Positions 19,110 to 29,953 of a stretch of DNA of 64,000 bases are shown here, piece by piece. How positions within the stretch are numbered: the first letter of the stretch is position 1; every line of letters starts with the position of its first letter. Location: contig CM043960.1 in the NCBI GenBank assembly GCA_014529385.2, positions 39,923,281 through 39,987,280 of the forward strand. Direction: 5' to 3'. The notes below the pieces were generated by a model, which ran no database searches, had not been told where the DNA came from, and was given only the letters and a program-made list of their open reading frames with translations. A program made the translations under genes and the position numbers. This DNA comes from Adiantum capillus-veneris. Lineage: Eukaryota > Streptophyta > Polypodiopsida > Polypodiales > Pteridaceae.

Positions 19110-20885
19110 ATGGAGCATGTTGTTGGAATCATGGTGGAGCCACATCATACAATTGATTGGTATTTAGATAGTGGTGCCACAAATCATATGACATATCATG
19201 GTGAATGGTTTGACAGAAAAGAGAAGTTAGAAGAGGATGAGTTTGTCGCTACAGGTGATGTTACTATGCATAGGATTGCGCATGTTGGTTCAGTTCCATT
19301 GCTAGAAAAAGATGGGACATACAACACATTGGGAGATGTTCTATATGTGCCTTCAATCACAAAGAATTTAGCATCAATTGGACAAATGACAGATCAAGGG
19401 TTTCAAGTCCATTCTAATCGTTATGGCTGCTTCATAGAGGAGTTTCACAAAGGCAAACCTGGCAAGATATTGGCACTTGGAAGAAACAAAGGTCGCTTGT
19501 TCTCATTGGAAGCTAGAGATCCATGTTTACACAGGGGTATGTATGCAAACAAATCAGCCACTCAAGATGATTGGGCAGAGTTATGGCATAAGAGGATTGG
19601 TCATGTCAATATTAGAAGACTAAAGCATATGCAATCAAATCAAATTGTACATGGATTACCAAAGTTTGCTAGATTGAATTTTGAGCATTTTTGTGAAGCT
19701 TGTCAATTTGGAAGGCAATCTCGTTTACCATTTCCAAAGAGGGGGATAATTAACCAAAATCCTTCGGAAATTGTTCATTCAAATATTTGGAGACCTTGTG
19801 ATCATGCTATGCCAAATGGTTGTTGATATTTTATCACATTCACAGATGATTACAATAGAATGACATGGGTTTACTTTCTAAAGGCAAAGTCAAAGGCATT
19901 CGAGGTATTCTTGGAGTTCAAAGTTATGGTTGAGAAAGAGAATGGTTGTCAAATTAAATGCCTACGTACAAATGGAGGGGGAGAGTACATGTCACACAGT
20001 TTTGATGATTACTTACGTGAACAAGGCATAAGAAGACAGATTACTTGCAGATACACAACACAACAAATGGAGTTGCTGAGAGAAAGAATAGAGTCATAGC
20101 AGAGATTGCAAGAGCCATGATGAATGAGATGAATATGCCATTAACATATTGGACTGAAGCAGTTCATACAGCAATACACATTATGAATCAAACATCAACA
20201 GCTGCCATTCATGAAATTTCACCTTATGAGAGACTTTATGGGATCAAGCCAACAGTTTCCTACATGAAATTTTTTGGATGTGTTTGCTATGTTCATGTGC
20301 CAAATGAATCAAGAAAGAAGATGGAGCTAAAGGCAGTGAAGTGTATATTCTTGGGCTATCCAGTTGAAAGAAAGGTTACAAGTGCTATGATCCTACGACA
20401 AGACAAGTTTATGTCAGTAGAGATGTCAGATTTTCTGAGCATGAACCATGGTATAAGCCAAAGCAAGTGATGATAGAAGATGAGTATGAAGAGCAAGAGA
20501 ATGTGCGTCATGTTGTTGATAAGCCTGGACCATCAACAAGAACTATTTCAGGACCACATGTGGCAGAGGAGAGTACAGGAAGTGTCAACACATGGAAGGT
20601 CGTTTGCAAGATAAGAAGCAAGATGAGAAAGGCAAGAAGAAAGTGGTTGAGGAGAGTTTTGGAGATGAAAGCTTTGATGAAGAGCATGGTTCACCACATT
20701 TGAGGACACCTGGCAATAAGCATGCTGAGATATATGTACCCCCATATGCAAGAGTTGAGGAGAAGAGTGCACCATAGTTGAGAAGATCAGAGAGGGTACG
20801 TTATCATATTGATAGATACAACGGTTACATGCGTACACATTATGCATACATGGTTTCACCGTTGCAACATAAAGAGCCTACATGT
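19110..20885 (+). pseudogene. Copia A protease and integrase
   Basis: The protease active site DSGATNHMT is intact near 19169-19195. The integrase zinc part (H..H, C..C: WHKRIGH, CEACQFG) follows. The integrase core reads HSNIW, where family members have HSD, and RTNGGGEY, where they have RTD(N)GGEY; both catalytic aspartates are therefore Asn, each by a G-to-A change. A TGA interrupts the core at about 19825. The Glu region (AERKNR) and the conserved GYPV tail are present. The frame ends at the Gypsy A insertion. Confidence 0.8.
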
Positions 20886-21396
20886 TGAGGCGGTCCGGGG
20901 CGGGCAACAAGAGAGGCGACCTCTAAACACCCCTCAAGGCTCCCGTGCTGCTCAATTGGGGCTGGGGCAACCATAACCACAACAAAACAACAAACCCACA
21001 GCCAAAACCCAACTTCACAAGGGGCACCACCTACTTTAAAAGCGAACTAGGATGCAAAAAAAGGATAATCATTAGAGCAACCCAAAATCAAGTAAGGACT
21101 TTACACTAACCATAACACCAATGGAACACTCGCATGCACTAAAACACAAAAGAGAGAGAGAGAGAGAAAGATGGTGTACAACTTAGCTTCAACCTTATGA
21201 TTTGCACAAGAAGGCACCTAGAGCTTGCGGATTCAAGTGACAAGATTTGGTTATAGCATCACTAGCATATTGTCTTAGGGTTATGGGAGCCCTCTCATCA
21301 TCCACCCTTTTACAATGGTAGCCAACCAACAATAGCCAATGAATCACAAGGACAAGCAACAAAACAACAACCTTCAATAAAACAAGTCACCTTATG

Positions 21397-21848
21397 CATT
21401 AGGGAAAATTTGGACTCACAAAGGGGCCTTATAAGGAGTTTGACTTCCTCTCTCATTTCCAAAACGGGCGTGCGGTAAAGTTTTTGTAAATTAACTCTAA
21501 ACTTGGCGGAGATTTGGCAGTTAGAATCTCCTCTTTAAGCTCTTTTTGATGATATATAACACGCCACGAGATTCCTCATAATTTGAAAGATTCTATTTTT
21601 GATTCTCTAGATTCTAGACGGAGTTGTCACATCACAAGAGAATAAAAAATAGAATCTTTCAAAATATGAAGAATCTCATGGCGTGCTATATATCAATAGA
21701 AAGAGCTTGAAGAGTAGATTCTAATTGTCAAATCTCCGCCAAGTTTAGAGTTGATGTACAAAAATTTTACCGCACGCCCGTTTTGGACATGAGAGAGGAA
21801 GTCAAACTCCTTATAAGGTCCCTTTGTGAGTCCAAATTTTCCCTAATG
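21397..21848. mobile_element. 452-bp foldback MITE in the Gypsy A LTR
   Basis: The ends CATTAGGGAAAATTT and its reverse complement AAATTTTCCCTAATG begin inverted arms of about 220 bp that pair almost throughout. The right LTR lacks this block and reads straight through CCTTATG/AAGCTG, giving a true empty site. An ATG trinucleotide flanks both sides, but the terminus itself also ends in ATG, so the target duplication is ambiguous. No coding capacity. Confidence 0.9.
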
Positions 21849-21947
21849 AAGCTGAATGAGTTTGTCAAGCCAAATTCGAGGAGAAGCGTGAGCCTTTGGA
21901 CATGAAATTGCACCCAAAACTACCAATTCATCGATATTGGGGTAGAT

Positions 21948-22317
21948 ACAACAATGGTAGAAAGAATATCTTCTACTCGCACTCACTCAACTAGCTCAAG
22001 CTTTTCTATGCACCAAAGTGATGGTGTATAGAAATCTTTCTCTCTCCTTACAACCAAGATAGAACTGGCATGTGCTATGCTCAATCTAGTGTGCAATGGT
22101 GTAGAGATGCCTTTACAAGGAGAGATGCCTTTACAACAATGGTAGAAAGAATATCTTCTACTCGCACTCACTCAATTAGCTCAAGCTTTTCTATGCACCA
22201 AAGTGATGGTGTATAGAAAACTTTCTCTCTCCTTACAACCAAGATAGAACTGGCATGTGCAACGCTCAATCTAGTGTGCAATGGTGTAAAGATGCCTTTA
22301 CAAGGAGAGATGGGTTC
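21948..22317. repeat. 185-bp tandem duplication within the LTR
   Basis: The unit starting ACAACAATGGTAGAAAGAAT at 21948 recurs at 22133 with few changes. The other LTR has one copy, so duplication followed integration. Confidence 0.9.
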
Positions 22318-22327
22318 TATTTATAGG
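22317..22327 (-). promoter_or_regulatory. TATA box of the Gypsy A LTR (left copy)
   Basis: CCTATAAATAG on the element strand. The right LTR has CCTATATATAG at the equivalent place, supporting an RNA polymerase II promoter in U3. Confidence 0.6.
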
Positions 22328-24020
22328 TTTTTGGAAGCTTTGATTATGTTTAGTTCTAATCAATTTTATTAACAAAACAAGAGATTAGAAAATATTTTGA
22401 TTTTTTAAATGGGGGTGGGTCTTCCTTATCTCTTAAGCCACGTGGATGTGGGCTCAAGGGGGAGAATTATTAAGAGTGAAAGGAGAGAGAGGTGAGTAAC
22501 TTGGAGGTGCCTACTCTAGTAGATACTAGAGGGTGCAATTTACAAAAAGGGTTAGTTGTTAGTGATCACTAGAAAATGTTAGTGGCATATTTACAAAAGT
22601 GATGATGACTTGAATGTCGAGGAACCAAGGGAGAATGAGGTGGATGAGCTTTTGAGATTGATGAAACCTCCAAAAATTATGGACTCACCCTTATGAAAAT
22701 GACCGCCGGTTCTTCTTCTTCTTCTACTTCTGCTTCTTGCGCCGCCTTCACGGTTGATCTCCACGATGAAGATGAGGATTATTGATAAAAAGACTTTGAT
22801 TTGTAGAGGCTATGCAAGGATAAAGTGCTAAAAATTCATGCCTTTTAGAGGAGTTAACATGAAATTGTAATTTGGGGGTAGTAGAGAGCGGGATGAGAGC
22901 ATATGTGTTAGAAGGATATGGTGGTAAGAAGGGAAGGAGAGATAGTGAAGAAGGTGAGAGGGCACAGAAATCTGTACATTTGAAAGGATGATGGAGAGGG
23001 ATGAGTGTGTATGTGGGTGGGAGTGTGAAAATGTGAGAGAAGAGTGAGAGGATCCTTGTGTGCATAGAGTGGGTAGAATGGGTCACACCAAACAATTCAC
23101 CAAAATTCGTGTTTTTCTCAAAAAATACTGAAATATTTATGTAAAATAATTCAGCTCACGAGCTTCATTTTGTATGTTGAAAACTTTTTCTGATTCGGAT
23201 GATAGAAGGGTGCCAAAATTCTCCCAAAAATATGTGTATTGTGGGATTGCAAAGGTGCTTATGTGGGACCCTTTTTGGCTGAATTCTCCTTATACATCCA
23301 AAGGTGTGCCCCCATGAGCCATGCCATGACCTAAGAAATCTAAGTGGCCCTTGATACATGCATCGATGATGAATTTTGAAGAATAAAAAACAATTGCACA
23401 TGATAGACCTAGTGCTTGGATTTTTCCTAGCCCTTGTCTTTATGAGCACATGGTGTGTGGAAAAAAATATGTGCAGGACCCATGAAGGAATATCATGGTA
23501 GGAGTATTTTATTTTATTTTTGGGTGAAAGAGGAAAATATGCAAGCAAGAGAATATCTAGTGAAAGTGAGTGATAGTGTAGAAACAAATTTTGACTTCCA
23601 CGAGAGTGTGGGATGAAATGCATGGGTTTATTTTGTAAAAATAGATATTATGGGGTATGTACACACTAACATAGAAATATTTGATGCCGTGAAAGGATGC
23701 AAAGAGATTTAGAAAGAATGCACACTTAGGAATATATATTTATATAAATACAAAAATTTGAAAAAAACCCTTTATACTTAGGTCCTTTATTTGATAGAAA
23801 CTATTTACATGTAAAGAGGACCGTAATATTATAAATTTATTTTTTTGTCTCCTAGCCCAATGACTCGCTCAATGATTTGATAAAACAAATGTGATAAAAA
23901 CCCTAAACGCATGCACACTATTTACAATGAAAAAGCGAGTGTAGTCATTGTGCTAGGGTGTTTCTTTGCGGTGAAGTGGCTTCTTAAAACATTTTATGAG
24001 AGCCGAAAAAATGTCTATCA

Positions 24021-24033
24021 TTTAGCCCTCCCC
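24021..24033 (-). other. Polypurine tract of Gypsy A
   Basis: The element strand reads GGGGAGGGCTAAA directly before the 3' LTR start TGATAG, the expected plus-strand primer position. Confidence 0.75.
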
Positions 24034-24127
24034 TAGATGATGGTACATTCATGTACCATCAAAATGCATACCTTCCAATGAGAGTGTTTTTCGATCCTTC
24101 GTGATATTTGGTGCCTTAATCGAATCT

Positions 24128-25417
24128 TCATCTTGTAGTACCAAGCTCAAAGAATGACATGGTATTGTAGCTGTTTGTTGCTCTTGTAGATCCTCTGGTA
24201 GAACTCGACTCAAGTAAGGCTTTAATCAATACCCAATTACCTTCTTGGGGTGCTCCTTGCCATCCAAATCCATGAGTTGATAGTAGCGTGAACAGTAGGC
24301 CTTCTTTACAATGTAGGGACCCTACCATCTAGTATTGAACATCACATCAAAGCGATTTTCAAGGAGATTATCGTACCTTAGCACCAAATCTCCTTCCTTG
24401 ATCCCTTTGTCTTTCACCTTTTTGTCGAGCTTGTCCTTTATTTGCGTAGCCTTTCTTTTATAGAACTCATAAGCCACCTCCATTCTAGTTCTGCGAGGGT
24501 GAGAAGTCGATCTTCCCATGCTGCTTCTTCGTCTTGTGCCACCTTTCCATGAAGTCGCATCGTTGGGATGTTGAGCTCGATGGGTTGCAAAGCTTCTTGA
24601 CCATAGACTAGGTGGAAGGGTGTGAACTCTGTTGCTTCCTTGTAGGTAGTTCGATAGGACCACAATGCTCCATCCAAGAAGTCATCCCATAGCTTTGTCT
24701 TGTTCTTTACCATCTTTCGGATGATTCTTGCAATGATGCCATTAGCCTTCTCTACCAAACCATTTGATTGAGGATAGTAGGGTGTGCTATGCCGATGTAG
24801 AATGTGAAGCTCATCACAAACTTCTGTGAGCAAGCCCTTCCTAAATCCTGGACCATTAGCAGAAACAGTCTCCAAAGGTGTGCCAAATCTGCAACAAATG
24901 TGAGTGTACACAAACTTGCTAATTGTCCTCTCATTTACTCTTGCCACACTTTGAGCTTCTACCCACCTAGTCATGTAGTCTATGACCACCAAGATATACA
25001 ATTTTCCATTTTTAGTCCTGGGCAATGGACCCATAGCATCAATGCCCCATTTTTCAAACAGACCATTTGCAAGGACTAACTGACGTGGACCATGTAACAG
25101 GCGCTTGTTTCCATTAATCTGACAATTATGGCAGCTTTTACACCAATGTTGAACATCAATGTGCAAGCTGGCCAAACATACTCGGCAAGAAAAATCTTTT
25201 TCGCAGTGAGTTCCTCTGTAAAATGACCACCACACGTTTCCTCATGCAAACCTTCAGGAATGGCTGGAATCTCCTTGGTTGTCGGTATTCTCCTGAAAAC
25301 TTGATCTTTTCCTTTTTGGTAGAGGGCACCTTCCAAAAACAAATACAAACTCGCCTTCTTAATGAGCCTCCTCTTTTGAGCCGTTGTGAAGCCTTTTGGA
25401 AACTCGCCTTCTAAAAT
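24128..25417 (-). pseudogene. Gypsy A integrase
   Basis: The zinc-binding part (GHF.., CKSCHNCQ) leads to a core with first Asp in WGIDAMGPL. The second catalytic Asp is lost: VSANGPGF where the family has SDNG/SDQG. The Glu region reads NGLVEKANG. A frame shift around 24440-24490 separates the core from the C-terminal part (FYKRKATQIKDK, GDLVLRY). Both the missing Asp and the frame break argue that it is inactive. Confidence 0.85.
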
Positions 25418-27994
25418 TTAGCTCACAATGGGAGACAATGAATCCATCCCCTGGTACCTTGGTTGTTTAATCACTGTTGCTTCCATGATGACCTGCACTT
25501 CACCTTTAACACATGCAACTACTTTTTGGGCAAGAAAATTAGCATCTTCATTTTGTTTCCTAAGAATATGATACAATTGTACTTCTTCAAATTGATTGAA
25601 GAGTTTACGGATGGCATGAACCTTTTGCCTTAGCCTTTCATTCTTACAAGCCCAAATACCTAGAATTTGCTTCACAATGAGAAGTGCATCCCCTTTTACC
25701 ATGAGACGTTGTATACCTTGGCCAATGCACATCTTCAAACCATGAAGTAGTGTGTCGTATTCTGCTTCATTGTTGCTAGTTGAACTTGGTAGATTGACCT
25801 TCTCTTTCATGACCACCTCTCCACTTGGGTTGAGCAATACTAGCCCTCCCCCTGCTTTTCCTGTGGCTCGTCGAAAAGCTCCATCAAAGAACAAGGTAAA
25901 AGCATTAGAAATACTTTTAGGTGGTGGCAATGGTAGGGTCTTTACTTCCGGCGCCTTTATTTTCTTCTCATGTACCTTATAAGTGAGAATCCATGCCAAT
26001 TGTGCACACACACTATCTTCTACCTTGAAAGAGTATTGACACTCTTGCAACTCCATAATCCACTTTGAGATCCTAGTACTAAAATTCATTTGAGATGACA
26101 CCCAAGGGAACAAATTTTTTGCAGTGAGAATTACAAAAGGTTTTGGTAGCAAGTAGGATCTAAACTTTCTCACTGCAAACATGAGAGAAAGCATTATGAG
26201 TTCTGCCTCTGTGTAGCCTCTCTCTAAAGCATTCATAACCCTACTAGCAAAGTAGATGGGTCGCATCCTGGTACTGTGGGAATCTTGTTGTAATAAAACT
26301 GCACCAATCGTTTCCTTCCCAACACTAGAGCTAACAAAGAATGTGTACTCCCAACAAGGAGGCATGAGTATTGGTAGCTCTGACAGAATGACTTTAATAT
26401 TACAAAAATACTCTTCAAGATCATCAGACCATGCAAATTCTACTTGTTGTGTCAACTTTTGCAAAGGGTGAAGTAACTCTGAGGCTAAGTGAATGAAGCG
26501 TGACATATACTTCACCTTTTGAATGAATGAGATGACCTCCTTAAGACTCTTTGGTGATGGTAGCTCAATGAGAGATTTTGCCTTTGCTGGATCCACCTCA
26601 ATACCTTTATAGGAAACCTCATGACCAAGCAAGATCACTTCATCCTCACCTATGTGGCACTTGTCGGGGTTGAGTTGACCTCCCATGTCGTAAAGTTTTT
26701 TTAAACCTTCTTCTACCTTTTGTAGTTGCAATGATTTTGAGCTATAAATGCAGAAATCGTCAATGAACACCCTGATTGACTTTCCAAAGAATGCTTGAAA
26801 CACCAGGTTCATGAAACGTTGGAAAGTTGCAAGAGCATTTTTCAGGCCAAATGGCATAACTCTAAAAGCATAACAACCCCAAGGAGTGATGAAGGCCCGG
26901 GGGATTCACTCTATATACAAAATGGGACACCACCTGCGAGCAAAAAACTTTGATAAAACCCCTATATATGGCTCATATTAGGGAATATGACCCCCCCTTT
27001 CTACCCTTATACAAAAATCAAGAAACAAAACTATCATACCCCTATAGATCTTACATATACAATTTAGGTCTCACATGATCTAACTAAGTAAAACTAGTTA
27101 GAGAGTGACTGGCAATGTACTAAGGAACCACTTCTATTGATAGCTAGATGTACCCTCAATGTTTCTTAATTTGAATTTCAAACTATGTGCCCGATGAGCC
27201 TACACTCTAGCTACTCATCCAATTCTGACTCATCCAAAGCTGGTGTAAATCAACCCTTGACCTGCTCCAAATCAGCCCTTATCCATGATTGGCTTGATGC
27301 AAAATTTGATGTGTGACCTAATAAAAAACTTCCCCAAAATTCATTCGAGTTCTAGTGCACACAGATGACCAATCATTACAAGTAATCAACCTGGGTCAGG
27401 TCCCCCTCCCCCTAAATATGATACCCCCTCCATTATTTTTAAACTTGAGAGATAAATTATTAGGGGCTTGCCCCTAACTTATACGCTTATGTAACTTGTG
27501 AAAAAATACCCCTCCCATGCACTTACGTGGTGCGGTAAGTTTTCCATGGTGAATCCCCTGGGAATGAAGGTTGTTTTCAATTGGTCCTCCAAAGCAATCC
27601 CTATTTGAAAGTAGCCTGAGTAGCCATCACACACAATGTACTTCTCATGACTAGCTACCTCATTTAGTATCTCATCCTGAAATAGGAGGGGGAAGTGATC
27701 TCTTTTTGTTGCCTCATTGAGTGGACGATAATCCACACACACCCTCCAATTGCCATTTTTCTTAGGAGTGACAACAACAAGAGAGACCCACTTTGAATTA
27801 TCCATTGGATAAATGAAACCTGTTGCTAGAAGCTTTCTTGTCTCCTTGAGTAGAGCTTTCTCCTTGATGACTCCTAGCCTTCGTAGCTTTTGAGCCTTAG
27901 GTGTGGCCTCTGACTTCAACTCAATCTTGTGTTGAACAACATCTACTCCACGCACATCGGTGTAGTCTTTAGCAAAAAGCTCCTTAGCACACAT
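25418..27994 (-). pseudogene. Gypsy A reverse transcriptase, RNase H and archaeal-type RNase H
   Basis: The RT fingers and palm read WRVCVDYRPLNEAT and, after the inserted element at 27562-26896, VMPFGLKNALATFQ and the catalytic box FIDDFCIYS. The first RNase H has FFVSSSVGKETIGAVLL, with Ser where the first catalytic Asp is expected. A second, archaeal-type RNase H follows with all acidic positions visible: LFFDGAF, SNNEAEYDTL, VKGDALLIV and KQNEDANFLAQ. This dual-RNase H arrangement is characteristic of Tat elements. The upstream end overlaps the protease frame by a frame shift at about 27990. Confidence 0.85.
26896..27562. mobile_element. 667-bp inverted-repeat element inside Gypsy A RT
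   Basis: Termini are CCCGGGGGATTCAC on the left and the complement of CCCAGGGGATTCAC on the right. The flanking 8-mers are GATGAAGG (26888-26895) and AATGAAGG (27563-27570), a target duplication of 7-8 bp in the RT segment that encodes TTFITPWG. The 8-bp size suggests a hAT-like or Mutator-like non-autonomous element. It has no coding capacity and is absent from the RT coding logic on either side. Confidence 0.85.
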
Positions 27995-29031
27995 TTGAAC
28001 TCCTCTCTTTCGTCCTTTGTAAGTGTTGTAGACAACATACCTTCTAACATTCCTTCATCTTGCACATTTTGGTTCTCTTGAGTACCTACCTCTTCCAAAC
28101 CTCGACAAGAGGTCTCCTGGTTGTTTGTCTTAAACCTTATCCCCATGAATTCAATGGAAGACTCCTCTTTAGTAATGCTGCCGCTACTTTTTTCTTCTGA
28201 AGTGTTATCGGTCCAATCTTCTTCCGTCTCACTTTGAGATGATTCTTCATGGAGATCCTCTTGGCATTGCTCCTTCATGTCAAAGAAAACCTTCTTATGA
28301 TTGTCATTCTTGAAAATTAGCTTTCCACTCTCCCAATCCTGCAAAGCTCGCATTTTCATTAGCAGTGGTCTTCCTAAGATAAATGGGTAACCATTTCCTT
28401 TGGTAGACATGACATAGAAATCCATTGCCTTCTTAATGCCAAAGTCCTCTAAAAAAACATTTTTACAAATGCCTACACACCTAGATTTGCTATTGTTTGC
28501 CATCTTCACTTTGATTTCAGGTATCTCATGGATGTGCATGCCTAGTCTTTGCATGAGTCCCTCTGTCATGATGCAAATTTGTGCACCCCCATCCACTAGA
28601 CCTTTCCTAACCAATCCTCCTTTGATATAACAATCTAGCACAGGTGTAATATCCTCATTCATTTCAGCATGTGCAATTTTTACAACAGGTACACTCTCTT
28701 TTACCTTTCTCCTAGTGCTAACTGCCTTTGTTAAATCCCTTCTAACTTGTGTACATAATGCAAGGGATTGAGGCCATGAGATATTAGGACCCTTACCTTG
28801 CATGTCTTCCAACAGGTTGTATGAAGCCATACCATGTCCAAGAGGGAAGTCTTGGAGATTGATACGACGTCGAGTCCTCTTAGCTTCCTTGGTTTCCTTT
28901 GCCTTCTTGCCTTGTCCATGGTCACTCTGTGATGTGACACCTTCTTTCTCTTTACCTTTTCCTCGGCCACGCTTAATGCCATTTGCTTCTATGTCAACCC
29001 CATTTGAATTTGTCACCTCTACCACATGCAC
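27943..29031 (-). pseudogene. Gypsy A protease region
   Basis: A basic N-terminal stretch (RGRGKGKEKEG, GKKAKETKEAKRTRRR) precedes a retropepsin-like domain with active site LVDGGAQICIMT and the downstream FILGRPLLMKM loop. The C-terminus is Glu-rich and ends in a segment that leads into RT through a frame shift. The N-terminal side is cut by the junction with Copia B at about 29031. Confidence 0.8.
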
Positions 29032-29034
29032 GTG

Positions 29035-29892
29035 ATGGCTTCTTCTTTAGAAAAGGAGGAGTATTTCATTCGGAAGTTCGACGGTAGCAACTTCACCATG
29101 TGGAAAGAGTGCATGAAAGATGTTTTGATAAACAAAGGGCTCTCAGAACCGTTGAAAGAGCACGCAGAGGATGATGATTATACACAAGCTCAATGGGAGC
29201 TTTTGGATACAAAAGCCATGCCTACGATACGTCTACATCTAGCCAAGTCAGTCTTCTTCACTATCATAGGGAAGAAAACAACCAAGGAACTTTGGGACAG
29301 ATTATGTTCAGCATGGGATAGCAAAAGTGCATCCAACAAATTTTTTCTCATGAAAAAGCTTATGAAGCTCAACATGAAAGAAGGTAGCACAGTTTCTGGT
29401 TACTTAAATGAGTTCAACTCCTTGTTTAGTCAGCTGGCATCTCAGGGCTTTAAGGAGTTTGACGATGAACTCAAGTCTATATTCTTGTTATGCTCTCTAC
29501 CTAGTTCATGGGATATCTTTTGCACAGCCATTAGCAATTCGGCTCCGAATGGAAAGTTAGAGTTCAATGCTGTCACAGATGCGTTGCTCACTGAAGAGGT
29601 TCGTCGTAAATCTCTCGATGGTGCTAGTCATGGATATGCATATATGGCTGATAGTTCAACAAAGGCAAGAGACCATGATAGGAACAAATACAAAAGAAAA
29701 AGTAGAGAGCGAAATCCTCGTAGTCCTAGCAGACACAGGAACCAAAGTAGAGACCGCAATGCTAGAAATGTCGAGTGTTACTATTGCCACAAGAAGGGTC
29801 ATTACAAAAAGGACTATCGCAGTTTCCTAAGAGATCACAAAAACATGAAAAAGGATAATTTTTGGAAAAGGAAAAAGTATAGTAAAGATTGA
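29035..29892 (+). CDS. Copia B gag
   Basis: About 285 codons from ATG 29035 (MASSLEKEEYFIRKFDG; an upstream ATG at 29026 adds three residues). The N-terminal Gag domain contains FTMWKECMKDVLINKGL and WDRLCSAW, then FLMKKLMKLNMKEGSTVSGY. A basic Arg/Ser-rich linker follows, then a CCHC knuckle CYYCHKKGHYKKDY whose last Cys is replaced by Tyr, one G-to-A change. The frame closes at 29892; pol continues in another frame, so either a frame shift is used or the link is broken. Confidence 0.85.
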   Translation: MASSLEKEEYFIRKFDGSNFTMWKECMKDVLINKGLSEPLKEHAEDDDYTQAQWELLDTKAMPTIRLHLAKSVFFTIIGKKTTKELWDRLCSAWDSKSASNKFFLMKKLMKLNMKEGSTVSGYLNEFNSLFSQLASQGFKEFDDELKSIFLLCSLPSSWDIFCTAISNSAPNGKLEFNAVTDALLTEEVRRKSLDGASHGYAYMADSSTKARDHDRNKYKRKSRERNPRSPSRHRNQSRDRNARNVECYYCHKKGHYKKDYRSFLRDHKNMKKDNFWKRKKYSKD

Positions 29893-29953
29893 GGAACTCA
29901 ATATTGTTGAGTCTCCCATACCTACCATTGCAGTAGAGGATGCTCCTCCTCCA

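Larger units (their letters stand above)
20886..24020 (-). repeat. Gypsy A 3' LTR (3135 bp)
   Basis: It is nearly collinear with the right LTR at 34493-36981 but longer, because it holds a 452-bp MITE and a 185-bp tandem duplication. Its plus-strand start TGAGGCGGTCC and end CTATCA give TG..CA ends on the element strand. The purine-rich complement of 24021-24033 is the polypurine tract. Confidence 0.9.
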
